Assembly: GCA_033182465.1 (NCBI GenBank)
Contig: CP137328.1
Span: 1,736,001 to 1,800,000, forward strand
DNA length: 64,000 nt
Direction of reading: 5' to 3'
DNA from: Sanghuangporus weigelae
Lineage: Eukaryota > Basidiomycota > Agaricomycetes > Hymenochaetales > Hymenochaetaceae
Each line of letters starts with the position of its first letter. The stretch's first letter is position 1. Positions 22,942 to 34,410 of the stretch are shown here, one piece after another. The notes below the pieces were generated by a model. That model saw only the letters and a list, made by a program, of their open reading frames with translations. It had not been told where the DNA came from and made no database searches. The position numbers and the translations under genes are program-made.

Positions 22942-24668
22942 ATGGATCCTATTTTCAGTGTTCCGGAGCTCACGAGTCTCATATTCGACCATCTGAACAA
23001 GCCGGCCCTCATCTCATGCGCTCTCGTGTGCAAGTCATGGAACGAACTTGCGTTGGACAAGTTGTGGAAGGAGCTGGACTCACTGGTGCCCCTTATTTCT
23101 CTCCTTACTCCTCTGAAAAAATCTGAAGATGTAAGTCATGCTTCACATAGTCCACACGGCCCTTCTTCTCGCTGATACACGGCGTACTCTAGGATTCTTC
23201 TATGCTCGAGTTCACGAGGCCGATTCGCGCGTGGGGTATTTTTGATCGTTATGCACGGCGGGTCAGGTCACTAGATTTAGACGACGAATTATCCACGCTA
23301 TCAGCGAGCATATTTTACGAAATTGCGCTTAAACGACTCTCCCCTGTCCTACTTCCCAATCTCTCGCGCTTGAAGATCATGGTAGACGGATATTATTTGG
23401 ACATGCTTTCGTACTCGCTTCTATTCACGGAAAAGAATATTGAGGAATTCGCTCTTGTTCTTCCATATCCATATTCAAACTGCGGTCCATTTCAAGAACT
23501 CATCCCGGACTTTTTCGAGGAATGCGCGATACGTATGCCGAGATTGAGGATATTTGAACTCTACAGTATTTACAGTCATTGGCCGGTTGCGACCATCGAG
23601 AACCACGTGGCTTTGTTCCTTTCGTCCCTGCCGAAATTGGTTAACTTCAAGTGCAGCGTGCATTTTACGACTCCCTGCATCGCCAATGCATTATCTAGAC
23701 TACCGTCACTTCGGTCCATCGAATTTAAGACGGAAGGGGATATTGGCAGCGGACTTCAGTCTGACGTAATGGTTTTCGAGCCTTTGATCGCGTTCACTGA
23801 TGCTTTTCACGCACTTTCGGTCTTCGAAGTTTCTGCGACTTTCGACGACATGCGCAATTTACTAGAGAAGGATTTTGCTCTTGGCTTGGACAAGCTATTC
23901 ATTCACTCTCCGCAACTCGAATCCGCAGAATCGTTGCACCAATGCCTTTGCGCACTACCGAAGCAGCGACCATGGCTCAGGAGTCTTCATCTTGACTCAG
24001 TCAATGAGGCGGATGAGCCTTTAATGAACGATTATGGTCAAGAAATCGACTGTGTCACACTAGAGACGCTCGAACATGTACTAGATTTCCCCAGACTCAT
24101 CGACTTGTGAGTCGGCTACCATCGCCCATTTCAACTCAGCGACTCAGATCTGGAAAACTTGGTCGCTGATTGGCACAGCCTGGAAGTCCTCTGGTTGTGC
24201 ATTGATCCTGTTCTCGATCAGCGTCCAATACTCACGCCGGCCGTCCTTCCTATGCTCGCAAGGCGCTGCCCTAGACTACGGCACCTGGCATTGTATCTGA
24301 ATACTCACTTCGACGACCCATGGCTTCCTTCGCAAGATACCGTCGAATCAGTCCGTTTCATATCTCTAGAAGAAATCAAATTTGGTACATCTCCGATCAC
24401 AGATGAAGACATCTCTGAATTCGCTTTCTACCTCAGCAGAGTACTTCCCCAGACCTGCAGCATCGGCTCGTTATGCGGTGTATACTGGTTGAGACGCCAA
24501 GATTTGGAGGACTTGGGTCATTGCATAGAGCCGGAATTCCTTAAGCGATGAGGAAAAGTTTCATCGGCACTGAAGGTACTGATTCCTGCTCGAATGGAAG
24601 AAATTTACCGTTTCAGCGAACTCGAGAGGAAGTATGATGCCCTTGCGTCACGTCTCTGTGTTTCATGA
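22942..24668 (+). pseudogene. F-box/LRR gene copy with two in-frame TGA codons
   Basis: Exon 1 starts MDPIFSVPELTSLIF and has the F-box core SCALVCKSW and LDKLWKELD. An intron (GTAAGT to CTAG) ends just before DSSMLEFTRP. Exon 2 stays open to a TGA at 24108-24110, then continues in the same frame through YHRPFQLSDSDLENL and CPRLRHLALYL to a second TGA at 24549-24551. It is again open through RFSELERKYDAL to a TGA at 24666-24668. Against the intact copy at 18175 the first TGA aligns with a Gly and the second with a Trp codon. No frameshift is needed. This looks like a young pseudogene. A 41-base intron could remove the first stop but would delete conserved residues. Confidence 0.75.
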
Positions 24669-25338
24669 TGGCGAGTCGCGGAATACGAAGTATGTATCTC
24701 AGTGGTTGTAGACCATTCCGGTTCTGCTTTAGATACTTATCAGATAAATACTTACCGTTCTTAAAGAGCATCTGCGTGCCGTACATGAAAACAAGGCTGT
24801 TCTGTTTTGTTTTGCACAATTTGTAACTTGGTGTTACGATACACATCGCATTGTTCCGAGAAATGAAGAGGGGAAGAGTAGAGTAGGTCATCCACCGAAG
24901 GCGATTAAAACTCTCTCCCAATCGGGCGGTCGTTCATGAAACTGAACATGACTCCTGACGTAAACAGTGATAAGCTGCGACATTTGGTTTCGATTTAGCA
25001 GAAGAGCTTGTGGGTATGTAGAGTATCCTTGTACCATTTGACTGCCGACCGAGAGCTGAGGACCTCACGAAATATAAGGTAGCAGTCATTCGTGTCCCTA
25101 ACATCTGTTTCTGACCAGTCTCGCACAGTGGCCGACGTAATGAGGGTCGGCATATCATCAAGCCATCCCTATTTTTGTTAAGGAAATACAAGATGTAACG
25201 AGTAACAAAGGGTAATCAAGCTTTACCGACATCATGGACAAATTGTCGTTGACATGTCAAGAGGCAACAAGAAAATAAATGAGACGAATCATTTCAAGCA
25301 ACCCCTCCCCTTCCCGCGCGTCGGTATCCCGAACAAAC
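24669..25338. other. Intergenic, no gene seen
   Basis: About 670 bases between the F-box copy and the end of the second protease gene. Only short frames without recognisable content are present. Confidence 0.45.
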
Positions 25339-27044
25339 TTAGTTCGTCTCGTCTGTGGTGTGAGCGGTGGCGGCAAACCCGACTTGATTATTCGTGCTGT
25401 CGAAGACGGAGTAAAACCGCTCAAGGAATACCATGCCATTGACAAAGTCGAAACCTTCGCCGCTATTAGAGCCCAACTATTTCGATTACTCAGCTTCTGA
25501 GCAGTCGGGGAGAACAAGAGATCGATTCTTACATCAGAGACGATCAAGAAAATGTCATTCGCGGAACCACCGATGGCTGTATTCAAAGCCCTCGGCCAAA
25601 GCTGAGCATTTGGAGTGAACTCAAACGATGTTCCGCCGATATTGAAGAAGAGACTTTGCAGGTTCGAGAAGCCCTCGCTAGAGATGCTGAGTAGACCGAC
25701 ATTGTTGTCTATTGTTGCTCCGGTTAGAGACGTGTACGTATCGAACGCGTCAGTCGCTATCAATAGAAGCGTTGTTCCTTAAAAGTATTGATATGAGCCA
25801 GATAAGAGAAGGGAGAGACGATAAAAGGTACCTGTATCGACAATACCAGCTGTTGTAGACAGTACGTTCTCGCCAGCGGCTCCATAGGTGATGCTTTGAT
25901 CAATTCCGAAAAACTCTGATGCGGGCGAAGTAGCTGTGATGGGAGTAAAGACAACGTCGCTTGTCGTCTTCGTGTCATCAATAGTACCGAAAGAGAGTTC
26001 GCCATTGGTAATAGAAAGTTCCGTGGTCGGAGCGAAGAACACTCCGACAACTTTCTCTGGGATCGTTCCTTGAGAGAATAAACTGTCTGTGACTGTCGGT
26101 ATCGCTGCAAGATTATAAAGGTGAGTTACTTCATACAGAATTGCATCCCTAATTTCATTCACATGAGATGCCATCGACTGTTCCCTCGGTAAGATCTGTA
26201 GGTCCAATGCCGAGAATACCGTCTACACCATCAAAACCTCTGTTAAGTTTCCCGTGGTTAGCATGGAAAGTGGAAGATTCTAGAGAATTCGTACTCGGAG
26301 ATGGCCGCAGCGCCAATTCCCTGATTAGTGATAACAAGGTCTTCCGCGAGTGTTACAGTATCAGTGACTGAGGTTAGATAGCAAAATTAGAAATAGCCTG
26401 GGATAGATACGAGGGAGCACACATTCCGTTCCGATGAAGAAGCCAGAGCCGTAGGTGACCTCTGTCAGCTTTGACTTCCGTCAGCTTGACTTTCTTGATG
26501 AAATGGGGCGTGTCTTACATCGCCTGTGGCCTGGCTGGTACTTGTTCGCACATACGCCCTTCCCGCTGCGCAGCACTTAGTGTGCGTCAATAGTTGATTA
26601 ACTTTACGAACCTCCGACCCTAGAACGAATGAATATCATTTAGGTCTAATACTGGGAAGAAGATCGACTAACCAGGTATTCGAGCTTCCAGTATCGATAA
26701 GCAGAGAGTACGTTGTTGGAGGACTGCCGACACCGACTAGTAGGAGCAGGCATCAGCTTCGCAAGACAACGACAAGAGAGAGATTCACCTTCTGCAATAT
26801 AGTCAACGGCTTGATTTGTAGCATCAAGCGACTGACGCTTTCCGGACTGATTGGGTTGTGCACTTCCCCTAGCAAGGTGGCTAGCTGCACGGGCGCGGTC
26901 GATCTCAGCTACTGTTCGTCCGGTCACATTGAGTCTGCCGACAAACGGCAGTGTCACCCTCGGCTCGCGCACTTGCAAGACTGGAGGAGACGGCACTGCC
27001 GCGATAAGCGCAGCTGAGAGGAGCAAAGAGGCGTAGACGAGCAT
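25339..27044 (-). CDS. Secreted aspartic protease, family A1, second copy
   Basis: Paralogue of the 20957-22447 gene on the opposite strand. The ATG at 27044 begins MLVYASLLLSAALIAAV (signal peptide), followed by a propeptide with VREPRVTLPF and a KR near residue 70. Catalytic motifs are IDTGSSNTW and VDTG at the second site. The flap reads VTYGSGFFIGTE. Stops inside the locus disappear when short introns are removed, including GTTAGT and GTTCGT donors near 26660 and 26610, one after TGD, one at GTACGAATTC just before GFDGVDGILGIG, one after TDLT, and the last before LGSNSGEGF. The protein ends AHTTDETN at a TAA at 25339-25341. Intron positions largely mirror the paralogue, supporting duplication with inversion. 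Likely a secreted endoprotease. Confidence 0.87.
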
Positions 27045-27897
27045 TACAGATGACACAACAGCTCTACCTCTCTGTCCTCTTGTTGGTGTACTTAAATGCG
27101 AGGAACTAGAGTTCCATTTGATGCATAGAAAGCCACGAGAAGATGGATGTGAGAATGTGTCTAGAGCAACCGACGAATCGCGCACTTACGTAGGGAGCAT
27201 GGAGTTCATACTCATACTTGAAATAGGAGTTCTGAGATGTAAAACGCAATATATAGCGTCTTTCGACTCAGACGAACACCCAGTCCTGTGAGGATGAGAA
27301 AACGCCGGCAGATGCATTCAAGCAACCAGAGTATGCCATGTTCTCGATTCCACGGCGTGATGTGAAAATTCCATCGACCTGGTATTAAAACGGATGCATT
27401 GCTTGAGCTTCGCGGAGGAAAAGAAGAGAAGCATAGATAAGGAGAATATAGAAGTCTGCTGATATGGCATTCGCTCAGCGTACAATTGGACAAAGCAGTA
27501 CCTCACTGATAGTCACGCGAACGCATGTTATACCGAGGTAAGTGCTAGAGCCCGAAAGCGGAGAATTCTGAGTACACGCCCGGCCAATGCGCGAATGGCT
27601 CGGTCGAATTGGCTCTTTCAGCAGACAACGCATACGATTATGCGCTCAGGATTCTTCTGTATGAAAACTTTCCTGAACAGAATAAATGACATGAATGTAT
27701 AACTCAAAGTCATGCATCGACAACAAATCGGAACGCAAGCAGCGAAGTCAGACTTGAGGTTACGACCTTCAAAGGCTTGGTTTATTTATAGTAGTTGAGG
27801 GCCGGCTAACACGTGGTGCGTACGTACGTACATACGCCTTTCACCGGCCAGCACATCGAGGACCGCCGTTACTACCATTACCACCACGTACGATACG
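27045..27897. other. Intergenic between divergent genes
   Basis: About 850 bases between the minus-strand protease and plus-strand SPC1. It should hold both promoters. No clear motif was identified. Confidence 0.45.
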
Positions 27898-28328
27898 ATG
27901 GCCAGCTTTCTGCAAGATGCCTTTGAAGGAAAAATAGTGCGTGGATATCTATACTTGACCCTACATTGTGCGTCGACTCTCGAAATGCAGGACTTCGAGG
28001 GCCAAAGGCATGCCGACTGGCTCGTTCGAAATGCCCTTATTGCCACCACGGTCCGTCGTCCTGCGTCTCCCATGTGTGCTTGCTAATTTCGACGTCCTCA
28101 CGCATAGATATTGTCATTCATCCTTGGGTTTGTCTTTCAGTCGTTGCGCGTGACGTTCGGGACATTAGCGTTGGGCATGTTTCTTCTTATTCTTGTGAGC
28201 AATCATTCTGAACGAATAATTATCACCGTTGATTGAAGTAAATTTAGGCTGCTGTACCTCCCTGGCCTGTGTACAGGAAGCACCCCGTAAAATGGCTGCC
28301 CGTGAAGAAGCCTACTAAATCAGAATGA
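27898..28328 (+). CDS. SPC1: Signal peptidase complex subunit 1 (12-kDa subunit), four exons
   Basis: A small ER membrane protein of about 88 residues split by three introns. Exon 1 starts MASFLQDAFEGKI. The first intron (GTGCGT to GCAG) leads to DFEGQRHADW. The second (GTCCGT to ATAG) leads to a hydrophobic segment with FILGFVFQSLRVTF. The third (GTGAGC to TTAG) leads to VPPWPVYRKHPVKWL and the end PTKSE, with TGA at 28326-28328. The FEGQ motif, two transmembrane segments and the PPWPxYxxxPVKWLP tail are the hallmarks of the SPC1/SPCS1 family, which binds the catalytic Sec11 core and shapes substrate choice at the ER. The ATG at 27898 is the only start giving the family's usual N-terminus. 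Length matches the family. Confidence 0.92.
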
Positions 28329-28772
28329 TATCCGCGCATCTTGACTCTTGGATGACGCTCTCAATCTTCTGTCATATTCTCTGCTCGAAAATATCGCTAT
28401 GAAAACGGGTGGAACGAAAAATATCATCGCAATGTCGTGCTCGCAAACTAGGATCTGAAGAGACGGCGTATCTCAGACGGGAAGGCCATGCCGTTCAGTT
28501 CCCTTCCTTCTGGCTCGATGATCCGTTACGGAACGTAGAAGTATACCTTTTAATGGAACTGGACCATTTATCGAGGCGCTTTTAAGCTCTTATACTGCAC
28601 GCGTATGTAGCCGTTACTCAACGCTAATATAGTTTATCCAGCTGCATTGGTGCTTCTACACATCAAAGGCTGCAATCAATAATTCACTGGCGATGATGAA
28701 ACTTGTCGTCTTGGCAAAGTCGGATACACGCTGGCTCATGCCCGATACTAACGGGAGGACGATCATCAGGCG
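28329..28772. other. Intergenic, convergent 3' ends
   Basis: About 440 bases between the convergent SPC1 and DUF6533-type genes. Nothing recognised beyond likely 3' untranslated sequence. Confidence 0.45.
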
Positions 28773-30412
28773 TTAGGAAAAGTCCATCTCACTGATTGTA
28801 CTAGATGGCACCCTGTAACTTGTCCCTTCGTTGACTCCTCGTTCACCGGCCTCCTTCAGGTTGAAGAGCATACGGGTGCCCAAGATGCACAGAAACGATG
28901 GGTTACCTAGAGATCCGAGAACGCCAGTCCAAAATAGACTGGCTACCTGGATCTTGAACTGCAATATATCGACTATGCAGCATGCAACGATTCTTGTTTG
29001 AGCCGACTTCAGCCGTGACACAAGGAAGGGTCAAGCAAGACGATACGCACAGAATGAAGTAAATGATTTGATCTTTGATCACAACTTTAACGAGTTGAAA
29101 CCCTTTGAAACCAGCGGACATTCTCCAGTATTCTCCGGCTTTGTACGCTGCTAGTATCATCAGGACAAGATTATATACCATTGGTATAATCCTATTCAGA
29201 ATTAGGAAAAGACAGCAAGTTTCAACTATGAGTAATCGACGTACCAATCAATAAGTCCCAATGTCACTGATGAGTAGTTTGCCTGTCCGCAAACTGTAGG
29301 ACCTGTCACAAGCTGCCCGATAACATCTATCGCAGTCTTAGATGAATGTCTATTCCGGTCTCGTTTTACTTACATCCCGCCGTCACATCAAAGAATACGA
29401 TGAGTCCCAGCTTCAAGCAGGCCTCAGTCGCTAGGAAGACCTTCAAGATAATAGAAAGCTTCCGGTCTAGAAGCTGATGTGTAAGCCCTCGTTTCAACCA
29501 TCATTGTTGTATCGTACGTGCCTCGTTCATAAAGTGCGAGAACCCTGATCATCAGGATATCTGTGAAACGGAAGTTGATAAGTGACAAGGGCTCTGATTC
29601 GGTGAAATACTACTTACAATCAATAAGTACAATTGTTAACCAATCTTATTTTTTCTGTCAGAAACTCACTGGCTCTGATATGGAATAGAAATTCACTGGC
29701 GACATCCTGCATCCACGCAGAGAAATTACCTGTGCGATGCTTAGGGTGCAACTGATGAACAGATGCTTCAAAACTCACATCTGTCTCAGAAGATCAGTTT
29801 ACCGTGATATAATGTAGGAACGAAGAATCGCTGGCTTACTCTGCAAGATTCACTCCAAATGAATTAGCTGTACAGGGAAGTCAATACTCAGATCTCCTCG
29901 GTCAAAGACATAAAAGCTGTACAAAATAAGTATGCTGAAGCGCCTATAACACCAATATATCGATTCTATTATGGTTAAGAGATGAGGTCGTGATGCGCAG
30001 ATGCAAAATGAGCGTCACAAACCGCATAATAAACGAATTTGACATTGGAAAATGCGGTTCCCTTACACGTCCAAGAGATTAGCTCCACTCGCATGAGGAA
30101 CATTCAAGTATCCGGATAATCCATACCCAAAAGTATTTCACCTGGTTGAGGTTCGCGTGAGCCATGAAAGCGGAGCAGATCATATGCGAACGTGTCATTA
30201 CCTCTCTGTCCATCGTTATGACTTGAAGCGAGAAATGTCAATATACCAGCACAGAATGGTGATCGTTATAATTCCGATGCGCACCAATATCATACGCCAG
30301 TAGAGCTACGACGGCGCATTGGAAATACTGTTTATTTGTGTTGATCGAGATCCAGTCACTTGTTAGTCTAGGATCTATAGGCAGGATATCGGAACGGATG
30401 GTGAGGAGCATC
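28773..30412 (-). CDS. DUF6533-type multi-pass membrane protein
   Basis: A gene of many short exons. The start MLLTIRSDILPIDP at 30412 leads into NKQYFQCAVVALLAYD and, after an intron, ITMDREV, the pattern typical of DUF6533 N-termini in basidiomycetes. Further exons read AWMQDVASEFLFHI, DILMIRVLALYERGT, LDRKLSIILKVFLATEA with LGLIVFFDV, VTGPTVCGQ, DWIIPMVYNLVLMILAA and QIIYFIL. The last exon has LFWTGVLGSLGNPSFLCIL, RMLFNLKEAGERG and the C-terminus EMDFS with TAA at 28773-28775. About seven hydrophobic segments are expected. The family is abundant in Agaricomycetes and has no established function. Exact splice sites in the middle (29550-30150) were not all settled, so small defects cannot be excluded. 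Confidence 0.72.
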
Positions 30413-31012
30413 TCTTAGACAAATGAAATCGAGCAGGAAGCAATATGCCTGTTAGAGGTGAAGGATACGCTTGGTCAAAGTGTACTTCAAGCTCTTATTA
30501 GCGCAAAGAAAGCGTGACAGTTGAAGGGAGATACTTCAGACGCTATAGATGAGCTGAGAAGCTACGTTGCTTCAGAAACAAGATCTCATCTACGGTATGG
30601 GATGATGAGCTCCTTCCGCAGCTCTCCTCAAACTTCAGACAAAACATGATTGTGTCCGCAACTGAGATTAATGCTACAGCGATCTCCAAGGTACCGTTGT
30701 TCAACACTCGCGAATCCTTGTCGTCTCATGATTCTTGAAGATTGACTGACTCGGTAGCTATATCGGGCTTTGTTCTCCACACATCAGAAGGCAAGGGGGG
30801 GGGCTTTGCGGTGCCGTAACGAACACCGAAGGAATGATGATCATGTGACCGGCAACCGGAATTCCATCAGGCACTTGCACATCGGAGAAACTCCACATCT
30901 TAGTCTTTTAGCAACGGTACAAATGCACATAGAAAGCGAGGATATGACAATGAAAGTCCTGAGCGGCGATGGGGCGAAATAGAGGTCCACAAACGATCAT
31001 CGAAGACGACAA
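30413..31012. other. Intergenic, no gene seen
   Basis: About 600 bases between the DUF6533-type gene and the 3' end of the first sugar transporter. A short frame at 30770-30982 shows no recognisable content. A run of nine G lies near 30795. Confidence 0.45.
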
Positions 31013-33166
31013 CTAAATATCCGAACCCTTCCCGTTATGCTCATCGCCGGACGAACTATGCACATCATGCACATCATGCTCAATCACCTTCTTCTGGTCT
31101 CTGATCCGCGCAGCATGCTCCTCTGCGCTGATCGTCCCAAATATGACGTCCATCTCTTCTAGACTACGTCCCTTCGTTTCAGGGATGAACAAGGAGAAGG
31201 TGAACATGGCACCAATATTGACGGCGGCGAACATGAGGAAGATTTTGTAGCCCAAGCTCGCGATGATGCGAGGGGTCGTATATGAGACCACGAAGTTCCA
31301 TAACCATTGGCTCGCAGATGCGACTGATAGACCATAATGACGCGTTCTGGTGGGAAATATATCGGAAACATAAACTACGAGTGACATGAGCAAATGCTAG
31401 ACGCAACAAGATAGCTAGGATGCAGATGAACTCACCCCAAGGAAGTGGCCCCCAGCCCATGCTATAAAATGCAACGTAGATGTACAGCATAGCAGCCATA
31501 GCCTTGGAAGCGGGTGGGGGAGGGGCGTCGTCAGGAAGACCACCGGGAGGATGCGTCTTCAAAATTGCGCCGATGATGAAGAAAAGCGTACCCATTCCAA
31601 AGGCCGAGATAGCAAGAGAGAGCTTTCGTCCCAGAGATTCTACAAGGAAGAAGACGAAAAGAGCTGTAGCAATGACTTTGACGATACCATAGATCCCAGA
31701 GGCAAGGAGAGAGTTTGAGGCTCCTTCGTATCCAATCTGTATGTCAAGCTATTATGAGCTCTCACTCGGCGAAAAGTCAAAAATTAGCGCACCGCTTGGA
31801 AGATTTGTGGCGCGTAATATCCTACGGAGTTCTGTCCGGCCCATTGTTGTAGCAGGAAGATAACAAACGCAATCACGAAGCGAATGAAGTTTCCTTTTCC
31901 CAAGAATGCTTCCTTCATACCAAGATTTTTGCGAGATTCGCGCTCCTCCTCGACAGCGGCTTCAATCTCTGCCATCTCGGACAGAACTCTGTGATTCTCT
32001 ATAGGTAGCTTCCGCATATAGGACAGATTTTCCATCGCTTCGGTTTTACGTCCACAAGAAGCAAGCCACCGGGGTGACTCCTTTACGAAGAGAAGCCCAA
32101 TACACATGATCCCTCCTGTCAAAGAATTGTATTGAACAATAAGGGTAACATCAACGGGAAAATTATACAAGACCTGGCACAAGTTGGAAACCGAAGGGAA
32201 TTTGCCACACTTTCGGCCCGACGGGATTGTGTTGACTGATTCCGACTAGATAAAGAAACACATGAAGAAAAGGTGAAATGCCAGAACGACGAGCAGTACG
32301 TACAGTTGATGAAGTAGCTTGGGATGCCACAAACAAGTTGTAGATCATCTCTTGCACAGCGCTAATAAGAATAGACACGGACCTCAGCATGACTCCTATC
32401 GCGACCATTATTTGAAATAAGCCAGTGATTTTTCCGCGGACATCCTTGGGAGAGCACTCAGAGACGTAGGTAGGAGCTACGGCGGAGATGGCGCCGACTC
32501 CCACACCAGCAATCACACGCCCAGCATAAATATACGAAATGCCACGACCACCTACACCAGCGATGACTTGCAAGATCGCCCCGATGATAAAAATGACCGA
32601 GAAACCGAACAACGTGTACTTGCGACCGATCCCAGCTAAGCAGGATGATTAGGGATCACGTCGGTAGCTTCTCTGCGGACACACGCAAGGACAGACCTGA
32701 GATAGGGGCACTGCCTAAGGCACCAAAGAATGCGCCGGCCTGAAGAACGGGGGAAAAAAAACGGTCTGCATCATCTACCATGTGACTTTATAGAATGAAC
32801 CTGCCTGAAGAACAGAGACAACATTGGCGGACAAAGAAGTTACTTTATGAGAATCAACTGTCCCGTCGGGGCTGGCTAGAAAGTGTTGCTTGAAATAATC
32901 CTGAGCAATTACACTTCCCGCGACCCCACTGAAATAACAGAGTCAAAACACTAAGAATATTATGTAGAGGACACGCACGTGTCATAACCAAAAAGGACGA
33001 TACCCCAATACTTTCAAGCGTTTAAGAGCGAACGAAGCTGATAAAGAAGAAAACGTACAGCAATGAATGCGAGAACTGAACAAGAGGTCAGGACTTAACT
33101 GAAATAAGAAAGAAAGCGACGCACAGTATACTCGACTGTTCTGAAAAGGACCGTCGACTCCCATGG
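31013..33166 (-). CDS. MFS sugar/quinate-type transporter, copy A
   Basis: A 12-transmembrane sugar porter (SP family) at the plasma membrane. The start MGVDGPFQNSR at 33166 is followed by very short exons giving IVLFGYDT, then GVAGSVIAQDYFKQHF, GRKYTLFGFSV, the signature AGRVIAGVGVGA, ESPRWLASCGR, QQWAGQNS, YYAPQIF, FPTRTRHYG and the conserved PETKGRSLEEMDVIFG. The hydrophilic tail ends NGKGSDI with TAG at 31013-31015. Near 32,340-32,390 an intron with a GTCCGT donor must be removed to keep MLSYFIN in frame. The tail is His/Asp-rich (HDVHDVH). It is divergent from, and closely similar to, copy B at 34411-36816. Sequence motifs fit sugar or quinate uptake, but the substrate cannot be fixed. 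Confidence 0.87.
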
Positions 33167-34410
33167 CGAATCGGGCAGTCCTGAACTGTCTGGATGATGG
33201 CGCGACAGAGGTGGGAGATGAAGAAGGACTGTGCTTTATTAATACTTATAGTCGTCGTCTGCTCCATGGCTTCTATTCTGAGTGTCATGTAACGGATGCC
33301 GCTGGCGCTTCGGTTTCACATATCGCGCGCGGGACCGTGATGATGATGCTGTAATACGCTGTCCTTAGCAAAAAACCCAAAAATAACTGTTTTGGACGAA
33401 TTCTGCGCCAACGGACCGAGCGGACCGCCGGACCATACCGCCAATTGAGTCCGCCCACGCATCTTTTATATATGTGAATGTATCTGAGCGGGTGGGAGAC
33501 GTGAGCGCTCAACAAAATTACTAAAGTCTCGCGTAATCAATGCATTCCATCACGTGATTTATGGCGTCCATCGTATCAAATGCGTCGACCGTAATATGTA
33601 ATACTAGAGCTTATTCTACGTATCTGTACTTTATTGCCTATGGTAAGTATTGGGCTCCATCACCAGTGTACATACAGGTCAACGGCCAAGCCCATGTCTT
33701 TTTGGTCGGCTATGACGACATATACTAATACTATACAGTAGTCAGAATTCAAGCACACACAAAAGCAAAAAGGACCAAAATACGTGTGATCCTTGTGGCT
33801 GCAGATCTTAGTTCTCTTCTGAACTTGAGGATTGCCTGCTGACCACAATTCAGCATTGAAATGTATCTCGGCGATGAATCCGGATTGGACTCGACGGCCA
33901 AAACATTCAAAGCCTCAGGCCATGCATTTACATAACCAATGTTAACCGTTTTATGGAACTGCTTGTTTGGGCCCAGTTGATCATAAGTGAATGGAAGAGA
34001 AGTAGTGCGCACGGCTCGAATTATGGATAAATTGCTGAGCATGAGGATAGCTGCAGATCTTGTTCGTTTGTCCCTCATCATTCGTCCACCCACACTGAAC
34101 TGAATTCTGACCATATAGATTTGATTTGATACTCATTTCTTAGAGACAATTGCTTAGGTAATCGGATGAGACGGAGACCATTCGCGTGATCTGGCAGTAC
34201 CTTCATTCGGCTCCGAATGACGGACTCTGTTCTTTGAAAATAACATCCGTCGATTGTTTGGTGAGGAAAGTGCCAAGCCTGTGTCAGGCGACCATCGCGG
34301 TCCGCTTTTCCCTAGTTGCCGCTATAAAGTTACACGCTTCATCGCAAAGAAGCTTCCTATATTCTTGCCTTAAACCATAACGCTCCCAGCACGCTCGACA
34401 TACGGTGACA
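33167..34410. promoter_or_regulatory. Shared divergent promoter region of two sugar transporters
   Basis: A 1.24-kb region between two divergently transcribed paralogues. It contains a 121-residue minus-strand frame (33749-34114) with YDQLGPNKQF but no recognised family. It is not called as a gene. Binding sites for catabolite or inducer control were not identified by eye. Confidence 0.45.

Noticed and set aside
22942-24668. TGA codons as selenocysteine
   Set aside because: Selenoproteins are not expected in these fungi, no SECIS-like structure was sought out or seen, and the aligned residues are Gly and Trp, not Cys.
33749-34114. 121-residue frame in the divergent transporter promoter
   Set aside because: No domain, no clear start context and no supporting splice sites; kept only as a note.
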